Assembly: GCA_028695935.1 (NCBI GenBank)
Contig: JAQVHY010000002.1
Span: 1-61,362, forward strand
DNA: 61,362 bases
Origin: Desulfobacca sp.
GTDB lineage: Bacteria; Desulfobacterota; Desulfobaccia; Desulfobaccales; Desulfobaccaceae
Direction: 5' to 3'
How positions within the stretch are numbered: position 1 is the stretch's first letter; each line of letters begins with the position of its first letter. Below, one piece after another: positions 23,087 to 30,630 of the stretch. The translations under genes were made by a program, and so were the position numbers. A model generated the notes under the pieces. It did no database searches. It worked only from the letters and a program-made list of their open reading frames with translations, and was not told the DNA's origin.

Positions 23087-24544
23087 CTAGCCCTTAATTA
23101 CTCCCAGGGGGTGGAGCTTAGCCACTTTGCGACTGATCCCGGCGCCCTGCACCACCTCCACCACATTATCCACATCTTTATAGGCCTCCGGGATTTCTTC
23201 GGCAATGGTCCCTCGGCTGGCGCCCCGCACCACGATGCCTTTGGCGGCCAATTCCTGGAGGATCGACCGGCCTTTAGCGGCCTTTAAGGCCTGGTGGCGG
23301 CTTAGCAGGCGACCGGCCCCATGGCAAGTGCTGCCAAAGGTCTCGACCATGGCTTGCGGGGTCCCCACCAGGACGTAAGAATAGCGCCCCATATCGCCGG
23401 GAATCAACACCGGTTGACCGACCTCCCGGTAGGCCTCCGGAACCTCGGGGTGGTGCGGCGCAAAGGCTCGGGTAGCGCCTTTACGATGCACGCAGACCTT
23501 TTTAGTTACCTGGTTAATCGTATGGGTTTCAATCTTGGCTATATTATGGGCGACGTCATAGACCAGTTCCAGACCCAGGGCCCGGGGGCCGGCCGGCCAC
23601 ACCTGTTCAAAGGATTCCCGCACCCAATGTGTAATCAACTGCCGGTTAGTAAAAGCAAAGTTGGCCGCCGCGGCCATCGCCGCCAGGTATTGCTCACCCT
23701 CCGGCGACGTAATCGGGGCACAACAGAGTTGTCGATCCGGCAACTCAATATTATATTTGGCCGCGGCCTTCATCATAATTTTAATATAATCATCGCAGAC
23801 CTGATGTCCCAGTCCCCTGGAACCGGTATGGATGATTACGGTAATTTGCTGGGGAAACAGTCCAAAGGCGCGGGCGATAGCCTCATCAAAGATTTCTTGA
23901 ACATACCCCACTTCCACAAAGTGGTTGCCGGAGCCCAGGGTGCCCAACTGGTCCCGCCCCCGGTCCAGGGCCTTGTCGGAAACCAGGTCGGCATCGGCTC
24001 CCGGAATCTGACCCCCGGCTTCGATATGTAACAGGTCGTCCGCGGTGCCAAAGCCGTTTTTCACGGCCCAGGCCGCGCCCAAGCGCAGAACCTGTCGCAG
24101 CGCCGGGGTAGTCAGCTTTAAATCCTTACGTCGCGAGCCTAGGCCGGAAGGAATATTACGGAATAAGGCATCGACTAAATCCTCCAGGATCGGTTCGGCC
24201 TCCTGGCGCAGCAGATTGGAACGCAACAACCTCACGCCGCAATTGATATCATAGCCCACGCCGCCGGGGGAAATCACGCCCTCGGTCAGATTAAAGGCCG
24301 CCACCCCGCCGATCGGGAAACCATAGCCCCAATGAATATCCGGCATGGCCAGGGAAGCCCCTTCGATACCCGGCAGGGTCGCCACATTGGCCACCTGCTG
24401 GATGCTCTGGTCGGTCCGTATGTCCGGCAACATGTCCCAGGTCGCGTAAATCAGCCCCCGGGTCCGCATCTTACCGGTCTGAGGGACCTCCCAGCGGTAG
24501 TCATCCAGGCGGCGCAACTGAATATCGGGTGGTTTAGACTCCAT
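23087..24544 (-). CDS. rtcB: RNA-splicing ligase RtcB
   Basis: 485 residues. RtcB joins 2',3'-cyclic phosphate or 3'-phosphate ends to 5'-OH ends with GTP and Mn2+. Diagnostic segments are AMPDIHWGYGFPIGGVAAF, VISPGGVGYDINCGVRLL (metal-binding Asp and Cys), LGTLGSGNHFVEV, VIIHTGSRGLGHQ and YDVAHNIAKIE; the guanylylated His lies in STCHGAGRLLSR. It starts 36 bases after archease, its activating partner. No RtcR-like activator is adjacent, so it is probably not the sigma-54-controlled form. Confidence 0.97.
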   Translation of the reverse strand: MESKPPDIQLRRLDDYRWEVPQTGKMRTRGLIYATWDMLPDIRTDQSIQQVANVATLPGIEGASLAMPDIHWGYGFPIGGVAAFNLTEGVISPGGVGYDINCGVRLLRSNLLRQEAEPILEDLVDALFRNIPSGLGSRRKDLKLTTPALRQVLRLGAAWAVKNGFGTADDLLHIEAGGQIPGADADLVSDKALDRGRDQLGTLGSGNHFVEVGYVQEIFDEAIARAFGLFPQQITVIIHTGSRGLGHQVCDDYIKIMMKAAAKYNIELPDRQLCCAPITSPEGEQYLAAMAAAANFAFTNRQLITHWVRESFEQVWPAGPRALGLELVYDVAHNIAKIETHTINQVTKKVCVHRKGATRAFAPHHPEVPEAYREVGQPVLIPGDMGRYSYVLVGTPQAMVETFGSTCHGAGRLLSRHQALKAAKGRSILQELAAKGIVVRGASRGTIAEEIPEAYKDVDNVVEVVQGAGISRKVAKLHPLGVIKG

Positions 24545-24580
24545 AATTTGTTAGCGGGCGTTCTACTTAGGTCGAATTAT

Positions 24581-25033
24581 TTAAATATCGAGAATAATCG
24601 TGGCCTGCCAACCGGCGGCGGTCTCCTTGACCTCCAGGTTATGATAGGTGGCCGCCTTAATCCCGGTGTTGAGTTGATGTCGTTCCTCATCTAAAGGTTC
24701 CCCCCGCAGCCTAGCCTGGAGCCGCTGGGAAGTGATCTCCTGAACCTCTACTTCTCGTCCCAAAAAACCGGTAGTATCAAAAAGATATAATAACTGATTG
24801 AGCCACTCTACCAGAAGAGCTCCCGAATCGGGGGCCTCGACCACTACCTCCCGGCACTCTAAGCCCCGGATTCTACGGCGATCGGTCATGACCCCGTATA
24901 GGGCGTGGGCAGCATTGACAAAAATATCAGCCAGACTCTCGCCATACAGCCGGAAGCCCAAATCCGCCGTATGAGCTAACTGGCGATAACCCGATTTGGA
25001 TTTGGGAGGATCAGAATTATTAACCATCAGCAT
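24581..25033 (-). CDS. Archease
   Basis: 150 residues. Archease activates RtcB for repeated turnovers and speeds its guanylylation. The family blocks are YRQLAHTADLGFRLYGESLA, the Asp-containing SGALLVEWLNQLLYLFDT and LDEERHQLNTGIKAATYHN with the metal-binding acidic and His residues. A short polar N-terminal extension (about 14 residues) precedes the domain. GAGG lies before the ATG. It is the first gene of a unit with rtcB. Confidence 0.94.
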   Translation of the reverse strand: MLMVNNSDPPKSKSGYRQLAHTADLGFRLYGESLADIFVNAAHALYGVMTDRRRIRGLECREVVVEAPDSGALLVEWLNQLLYLFDTTGFLGREVEVQEITSQRLQARLRGEPLDEERHQLNTGIKAATYHNLEVKETAAGWQATIILDI

Positions 25034-25611
25034 GAACCTCGTCCCGGGGAGAGGCCTGGTTAGAAATTGGTTAACTTTATTTTAAATTTGACAGATCTGC
25101 TGGTATGATGCAACCTTAATTAAAATTAAGTCTTAAGTTGCCAATTGCAAGTTGCCAGTTAAAATAAATACTTATAATATGAAATGGCAATATTTAGCAA
25201 AACCCGGTCTGGTGGATAAGCCCTGATATTCATTTAGCTTACTGATCACTGAACCCTAACCCTAACCTGGCCCTCTTGCTAGCCGCTCGGGGATAGATTT
25301 GGCGCCATTATAAACAGACTTTCTGTCTCAGATTTGCTAAATTGGGCCATGGGTGCGATTTTGAGCTTTAAGCAGGGCTGATATTCAGGTCTAATTTTTC
25401 GAAAAGACTTTTAACCATGGCTCCCTAGGGTTTGTTATAATATTAATCATCAACCAATATTTTCGGACCAGAATATTAGTCTGACCACTGTGGGCCGCGC
25501 CAGATCTTTAATTTTACAAGCCTCCACGCTACACTCCGATTAGCCAAGAGGGGAAGATCCGAACACGAATAACCTATCAGTAAGGCACTAAATTTTTTAG
25601 AGGAGGCCATC
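25034..25611. other. Long divergent intergenic region with a dispersed repeat
   Basis: It separates archease from the cysteine-desulfidase-like gene. Positions 25137-25268 are a dispersed repeat. A loose palindrome, AATATT-N10-AATATT, lies at about 25463-25484 and could be an operator. I see no reading frame with coding character and no riboswitch I can name. Confidence 0.4.
25137..25268. repeat. Dispersed 133-bp repeat with heptamer ends, copy 1
   Basis: It begins GTTGCCA-ATTGCAA-GTTGCCA-GTTAAAA with period 7, continues ATAAATACTTA, and closes TTTAGCTTACTGATCACTGA followed by CTAACC units. The same ends, in the same order and nearly the same distance, occur at 52835-52968, while the middle 70 bases are poorly conserved. 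Confidence 0.65.
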
Positions 25612-26949
25612 GTGAGTTTTGCTATCAAAAGCCTGTTGCATGATCGAGCCCAGGCCCTGATCCATTTGGAAACTGAACCGGGTTTGGGCTGCACTGATCC
25701 CGCGGCCCTTGGGCTTTGTGCCGCGGCCGCGGCCGCGCTTTTACCCGGCCAGGACTTTGATAGCATCGAAGTTACGCTGGACCCCAACCTTTATAAAAAC
25801 GCCTTGAGGGTCATTATTCCGGGCACAGGTGGTAAAGGCGGCATCGCTTTGGCCGCCGCACTCGGAGCCTTAGCCGGTGACCCCAACCTCAACCTCCAGG
25901 TTTTTAGTACAGTGGACGCCGCGGCCCTGGAACAGGCCCAACAGTTGTTAAACACAGGTAAAGTCTCAACTGCCATCTTAGAGGGTCAGGTGGGACTTTA
26001 TGTCCAAACCGTGATTAGCGCCGGGGGCCATACAGCCGCCGCTACCATAATCGGCCAGCATGATCATATTGTTTCCCTTACCCTGGATGGCCAGCCGCAA
26101 GAAAACCATCCTCTGCTCCGGCGGGTGGCAGAGCCGGATAAGGGCATTGCTGACCTGGAGCGCTGGCTAATGGGCCGGTCGCTGGGGGAGCTGGTGGGCC
26201 TGCTGGACGAACTGGACCCGGATGACCTTGATTATATCCAGCAAGGCATTGATATGAACCAGGTGCTGGCCGCCTATGGCCGGGAACACGGTCCAGGCCT
26301 GGGGGTGGGTCAGGCCCTGGAGCGCCTGGTGCACCAGGGACTTATCCACCGAGACCTAGTAGTTGAGGCCGGAATCCTGACCGCCGCGGCCATTGACGCC
26401 CGTATGGCTGGGATTATGCTGCCGGCGATGACCCTGGCCGGGAGCGGCAACCTGGGATTGGCCGCCAGTCTGCCGCTGGTCGCGGCGAGTAACTTTACCG
26501 GGGACGGCGACCGCCCGCGGCTGCTCCGCGCCGTAACTTTAAGCTATCTGATGGCCTGTTATATCACCGCCCAGGTGGGCCGCTTAAGCGCCCTGTGCAG
26601 CAGCAGTGTCGCCGGCGGGGCTGGAGTGGCGGCCGGCGTGACCTATTTACAGGGCGGCACCGTCGATCAGATCGGTGGGGCCATTACCAATCATCTCGCC
26701 ACCGTGGCCCTGGTCATCTGTGATGGCGCCAAGACCAGTTGTGCCTTAAAAGTCAGCAGCGCGGTAATGGCGGCGGTAAGAAACGCACTACTGGCCTTGG
26801 CAGGCACGGTGGTCAGAGCCGACGATGGGTTCGTCGGTGCGACCCCCGAAGCAACCATACGTCATCTGGTCAAGCTCTCCCGTGAAGGCCTATCCCCCAT
26901 GGATACGGCCCTTCTCGATATCATGCTTCACCCAGAATTAGATGGGTAG
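25612..26949 (+). CDS. L-cysteine desulfidase-like Fe-S protein (UPF0597/CyuA family)
   Basis: 445 residues. The family (YhaM/CyuA, CdsB in archaea) uses a 4Fe-4S cluster to split L-cysteine into sulfide, ammonia and pyruvate, and is related to the alpha chain of iron-sulfur serine dehydratases. Likely cluster cysteines and neighbours are in LGCTDPAALGLC, ALCSSSVAGGAGVAAG and VICDGAKTSCALK. The GTG start follows AGGAGG by five bases. It stands alone on the plus strand, facing the NYN gene. A few relatives act on other substrates, so the substrate is inferred. Confidence 0.82.
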   Translation: MSFAIKSLLHDRAQALIHLETEPGLGCTDPAALGLCAAAAAALLPGQDFDSIEVTLDPNLYKNALRVIIPGTGGKGGIALAAALGALAGDPNLNLQVFSTVDAAALEQAQQLLNTGKVSTAILEGQVGLYVQTVISAGGHTAAATIIGQHDHIVSLTLDGQPQENHPLLRRVAEPDKGIADLERWLMGRSLGELVGLLDELDPDDLDYIQQGIDMNQVLAAYGREHGPGLGVGQALERLVHQGLIHRDLVVEAGILTAAAIDARMAGIMLPAMTLAGSGNLGLAASLPLVAASNFTGDGDRPRLLRAVTLSYLMACYITAQVGRLSALCSSSVAGGAGVAAGVTYLQGGTVDQIGGAITNHLATVALVICDGAKTSCALKVSSAVMAAVRNALLALAGTVVRADDGFVGATPEATIRHLVKLSREGLSPMDTALLDIMLHPELDG

Positions 26950-27003
26950 AGATCTTAAAGCAAAACTGGGGGAGTGGTGGATAAGCGGATTCTTGGAAGA
27001 ACC

Positions 27004-27516
27004 TTAAATTTTCCTAAGCCTCTGCTGCTGCCGCCGTTGCTTTTTGGGGGCGCGATGGGCCGGACCTTTTTTCCGGGTATGTCTGATCACCAATTCATCA
27101 TCGTTAACGTCATCGTAGCCGTCCACGGCCAGGTGTAAGCGGGACTCAAATTCGGGGACGGATATGGCCGTAGAGCCATGTTGTTCAACGTAATCCAGAA
27201 TCTCCCGATCCGAGGTCACTACCAAGGCGCGCATCCCTTCACGCACCGCTAAGCGTTTAATTACCTCATCGGCCGGTTCACCCCGGCGGGAATAGATGAT
27301 CAGGATGCCTTGATAGCGGTCCCGATTTTCGGTCAACTCCCCGGATTGCCAGCCATCGAAAACCACCGTGATGCGATGGGGCCGGACCTGACGATAAGCC
27401 GCTAGTTTCTGAAGCAAGGCCTGTCGCCCGGATTGCAGATCCTGGGCCTCAAAAGCCAGCAACTCCGGAGATTGGCGAATAAGGTTGTAACCGTCTATGA
27501 TGAGATGAACCGACAT
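27004..27516 (-). CDS. YacP-type NYN domain RNase-like protein
   Basis: 170 residues. The NYN (PIN-like) fold is shown by LIIDGYNLIRQSPEL, VVFDGWQSGE, EPADEVIKRL and ALVVTSDREIL, which place the acidic metal-binding residues of YacP/Rae1-like nucleases. The last 25 residues are a very basic tail rich in Arg, Lys and Gln that should bind RNA. Rae1 cuts mRNA at the ribosome; whether this protein does is unknown. It is the last gene of a minus-strand set that begins with the thymidylyltransferase. Confidence 0.85.
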   Translation of the reverse strand: MSVHLIIDGYNLIRQSPELLAFEAQDLQSGRQALLQKLAAYRQVRPHRITVVFDGWQSGELTENRDRYQGILIIYSRRGEPADEVIKRLAVREGMRALVVTSDREILDYVEQHGSTAISVPEFESRLHLAVDGYDDVNDDELVIRHTRKKGPAHRAPKKQRRQQQRLRKI

Positions 27517-27734
27517 ACATTTGAATTTATCCTGCGCGGTTGAGTTTTGTCAACTTTTTGAAACCTACGGTCCCTTCTATCATTCTGATCAACAATGTTC
27601 TGCACTGCTTAATCATGCATATTAACCGAAAGTATGAGGAAGTCAAAGTTAGAACGGAGGCAAGTCGATCGTTCCAAAGGAGGGAGGGGCCAAAAAATCT
27701 GGCCCCCACATTAAGGATTGATTGTGGTTGGAAG

Positions 27735-28013
27735 TTAATTCAACGGAGGGTTGGGGGATCGATCAAAATATAATTTCTCCACTATGCGGCTTACCTTGGG
27801 ACGCAGGGCTTGACTCTTACGGAGATATTGTAACCGGCCCAAGACTTCTTGAATTACGCACAGATTGGTTCGCAGCTCGTGCAAAGAATACTCCAGGGCT
27901 TGCAGATACTGGATCAATGCCTCCCGAGGGTAGCCATTATCCATCAGTTCTCGTGCCTTGTTAATTTGAAGTTGGACTGCTTGGGAATCGAAGCGGCCAG
28001 CTACGTAAGGCAT
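27735..28013 (-). CDS. Small helical protein of unknown function
   Basis: 92 residues from the ATG at 28013, which has AAAGGGGTGAG before it; an upstream in-frame start at 28085 would add 24 basic residues without a ribosome site. The centre, QINKARELMDNGYPREALIQ and the following LEYSLHELRTNLCVIQEVL, looks like a pair of TPR-like helices followed by a long helix. There is no membrane segment or metal site. I do not recognise the family. Confidence 0.6.
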   Translation of the reverse strand: MPYVAGRFDSQAVQLQINKARELMDNGYPREALIQYLQALEYSLHELRTNLCVIQEVLGRLQYLRKSQALRPKVSRIVEKLYFDRSPNPPLN

Positions 28014-28248
28014 GTTCTCACCCCTTTTGGTTATCCTATTACCATAGAATTTATTCAGCTTTTTGCACATTGTCTTACTCTTCAACTAGTTGCTATTCAA
28101 TAATGCAAATCATATACCAAATAAACCAAACCCAGATTAGCTTGAATAATCAAGGCTTACCGCGGGCTAAAGACGTCCCGCGGCCTTAACTTTGTTTGGT
28201 TATCCGCACATCACGTTTAAAAATTTGTACATTACTCTGAGTTTGGAT

Positions 28249-28557
28249 TTAGTCAGGCAGGTTAGAGGCAGAGGAGGGTGAAAAGGAGGTCAGGAGATGA
28301 CGCAGTTCTGTAATAAGCTTTTGATATTTGTTAAAAAGTTGCTGGACGTAGGCTTGTTGTTGGTCCAGTTGACGGCACTGTTCCTGACAACCGGCCAATT
28401 CTTCCTGCAGAGACTGGTTTTCCTGACGTATGGCAAGGTTCTCAGCCTTTAAACGCGCAATCTGAATTTTAGCCGACAGACCTTCTTCATCAGGTGAGCT
28501 TTGGCGAGGGGTGAGTTCGTCTTCTCGACGGGTAACAAGATCTTCTACTTTGTCCAT
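28249..28557 (-). CDS. Small coiled-coil protein of unknown function
   Basis: 102 residues. Residues 28-92 form one long coiled coil (for example ARLKAENLAIRQENQSLQEE and LFNKYQKLITELRHLL); both ends are polar and disordered. It is cytoplasmic, with two cysteines in GCQEQCRQL. It lies 78 bases after the thymidylyltransferase gene on the same strand. A structural or division-related role is possible, since ZapB-like proteins look alike at this level, but there is no specific match. Confidence 0.6.
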   Translation of the reverse strand: MDKVEDLVTRREDELTPRQSSPDEEGLSAKIQIARLKAENLAIRQENQSLQEELAGCQEQCRQLDQQQAYVQQLFNKYQKLITELRHLLTSFSPSSASNLPD

Positions 28558-28635
28558 TAGTCCTCCGGGGTCGCTCTTACTACCAGAAGCTTGTAAGTTT
28601 AACGCCAGCTATCAGATCTCGGCCAGATAATAATG

Positions 28636-29700
28636 TTAAAATTCTACCACGGAATCATCGCCAATCATCAGCCGTAAACAGCGATGTTGTTCATGGCGAG
28701 CCAGCCGAGCATTTTTACCGATAAGACTGTCTTCCAAGCGGTCAATCTGTTGGATCAGCACTTCATTGAGAATCACTGAATGTTCAATCGCCGAACTCTC
28801 TATCCGGGAGTGATCGCCAATGCTGGTAAAGGGGCCGATGAAGCTGTCCTTAATCAGGCAATTAGCGCCAATCACGATCGGGCCGCGCAGCGTGGAATTG
28901 ATGATCCGAGATCCGGGGGCGATGCTCACCCGGCCGCTGATCTGGCTCTGATCATCAATCTCCCCTTGCAGATCTCGTCGCACCCATTCGTCCAGAACAA
29001 TAGTATTGGCGGTTAACAGGTCGTCCTTCTTTCCGGTATCCAGCCACCACGCATCGAGTCGGTAGCTGGTCACCGCCTTGCCTGACTCCAGTAATCTTTG
29101 GATGGCATCGGTAATTTCCAGTTCCCCCCGCCAGGAAGGGGTCAACCCGGCAATGGCCTGATGGATCACCGGGGAGAAAATATAAACCCCGACCAGGGCC
29201 AAGTTAGAGGTAGGATTCTGGGGTTTCTCTACCAGCCGGACCAGACAGCCCTGGGCATCTACTTCGGCAATGCCAAATTGGGAGGGATTTTGGACCTCTT
29301 TGAGAAGTATCAGGGCATCTACCTGACTCTGACTAAAGGTCTCAATCAAGCCATTGATCCGGCTGCCGATCAGATTATCTCCCAGATACATCACAAAGGG
29401 TTGATCCCCTAAGAATTCTCGGGCCGTGCTGACCGCGTGAGCCAACCCCGCAGGTTCGGATTGAACGATATAACTAACATTAACCCCCCAGCGGTCGCCG
29501 TTGCCGATAGCCTCTTGGACCAAGGCCCCGGTCTCCGGAGAAATGATGATCCCCAGATCCTGAATCCCGGCATGGATTAGATTTTCAATCACATAAAACA
29601 GTATGGGTTTATTGGCTACCGGAACCAGTTGTTTAGCCGCCGTATAGGTCAGGGGCCGCAAGCGGGTCCCTTTGCCACCGCTAAGTATCAGTCCTTTCAT
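28636..29700 (-). CDS. Glucose-1-phosphate thymidylyltransferase, long form
   Basis: 354 residues. It forms dTDP-glucose from dTTP and glucose 1-phosphate, for rhamnose or other dTDP-sugars of the envelope. Residues 1-235 are the nucleotidyltransferase: [43 protein letters not shown] and [12 protein letters not shown]. Residues 245-354 are a left-handed beta-helix of hexapeptide repeats, as in the StrD/Cps2L-like long group rather than the 290-residue RmlA. No rmlBCD genes follow; the sugar made is not determined here. Confidence 0.88.
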   Translation of the reverse strand: MKGLILSGGKGTRLRPLTYTAAKQLVPVANKPILFYVIENLIHAGIQDLGIIISPETGALVQEAIGNGDRWGVNVSYIVQSEPAGLAHAVSTAREFLGDQPFVMYLGDNLIGSRINGLIETFSQSQVDALILLKEVQNPSQFGIAEVDAQGCLVRLVEKPQNPTSNLALVGVYIFSPVIHQAIAGLTPSWRGELEITDAIQRLLESGKAVTSYRLDAWWLDTGKKDDLLTANTIVLDEWVRRDLQGEIDDQSQISGRVSIAPGSRIINSTLRGPIVIGANCLIKDSFIGPFTSIGDHSRIESSAIEHSVILNEVLIQQIDRLEDSLIGKNARLARHEQHRCLRLMIGDDSVVEF

Positions 29701-30217
29701 TGCTGCTGTGCTCCTGTGGTTAACCGCTGTGTTTGTTTAGATAGTAATCCATCGGAGGCTCTCCCGCCCCTGGGGGGGGAGGGGGTTGGGGGGAGAGGGA
29801 TGTAAATTTCAACATTTTGAGATTACGTAGTATTTTCTCACCCCCACCCTGACCCTCCCCCATCCAGGGGGAGGGAATTGTGGGTTCCCGGACGGAAACT
29901 ATCTAATTCAAACCCTGATCAGAAAAAATGATTCTGCACATTTTATTGCACTGTCAAGATTCAACAGCACCTAGACCGCGCTTTAACCCCTTAAAGCCAA
30001 TACTCCAGGGTTGGGTTGATTAATGTCGCTATATTGGCATTATACTTGAGCTGTCACTGGTTGCCAACCTGATTTGCAATTGTCAATATACTATGGTAAT
30101 TTTCTCGCTACAATGATAAGTTACATTTAATCGAGCAGTCCCCTCGTCAACCTGGAGGTAATCTCGGTGCTTAAGGTGGCCGGATTAAATCATGTCAGAC
30201 AGGTAAAGGAATAAATC
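29701..30217. other. Divergent intergenic region with a dispersed element
   Basis: Positions 29737-29906 are copy 2 of the inverted-repeat element. The remaining 310 bases are AT-rich and contain no clear gene. They should hold the promoter of the small plus-strand gene at 30218. Confidence 0.5.
29737..29906. repeat. Dispersed inverted-repeat element, copy 2 (most complete)
   Basis: 170 bp bounded by TTAGATAGT and ACTATCTAA. Inside these ends, ATCCATCGG...CTCCCGCCCCTGGGGGG on the left pairs imperfectly with CCCCCATCCAGGGGGAGGGA and CCCGGACGG on the right, giving terminal inverted repeats of about 60 bp. The centre of about 50 bp is AT-rich. It is non-coding and MITE-like. Confidence 0.8.
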
Positions 30218-30454
30218 ATGGATGTGGAACAATCTTCGGAAATTGAGCTGGCGGAACGAGTCCGCCCTTTGGTCAACGAGATCCTGGCACGGTTTAATGA
30301 AGAAGGAATCAACCCGCAGGAAGCAGGGACCATAATCATTGCGCTAATGCACCGCCTACTGCAGGCCCTGGATGACAATCCCGAAGCGCAACGCCTCTTT
30401 ACCCTGTCCGTGGTCCAATTGGTTAATCAGCACCTGGCTGGCACTTTGTGCTAG
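30218..30454 (+). CDS. Small helical protein of unknown function
   Basis: 78 residues, acidic, all predicted helix, with a single Cys at the very end. The centre EAGTIIIALMHRLLQALDDN alternates hydrophobic and polar residues as an amphipathic helix. AAAGGAA lies ten bases before the ATG, so translation is likely. It is alone between two repeats and upstream of the cysteine synthase fusion. I do not recognise the family. Confidence 0.6.
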   Translation: MDVEQSSEIELAERVRPLVNEILARFNEEGINPQEAGTIIIALMHRLLQALDDNPEAQRLFTLSVVQLVNQHLAGTLC

Positions 30455-30574
30455 GCATAATTTGTGTGTCCGAGGCCAACCAGCTGCTTTAGCCAGAGTT
30501 GGCAAGCACCATAACCACTAGTTGCCGCTCTTTCTCTGGCAAATTATTGATTAGGGGTATCTCATAAAACCAGC

Positions 30575-30609
30575 AACTAAAAACTAAAAACTCGAAACTC
30601 GAAACTAAA
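30575..30609 (+). repeat. Tandem 7-mer (AACTAAA/AACTCGA) before the cysteine synthase fusion
   Basis: Five perfect-period units: AACTAAA, AACTAAA, AACTCGA, AACTCGA, AACTAAA. The tract ends 21 bases before the ATG of the next gene and so lies in its likely 5' leader. Confidence 0.65.
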
Positions 30610-30630
30610 AAATCCCAGGAATTGGCCTTT

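Noticed and set aside
23321-24031. 236-codon plus-strand frame
   Set aside because: Antisense to the catalytic core of rtcB, where strong conservation of the minus-strand protein explains the open frame.
25256-25268. Telomere-like CCTAAC repeat
   Set aside because: Only about two units occur, at the end of a dispersed heptamer-type repeat; chance similarity.
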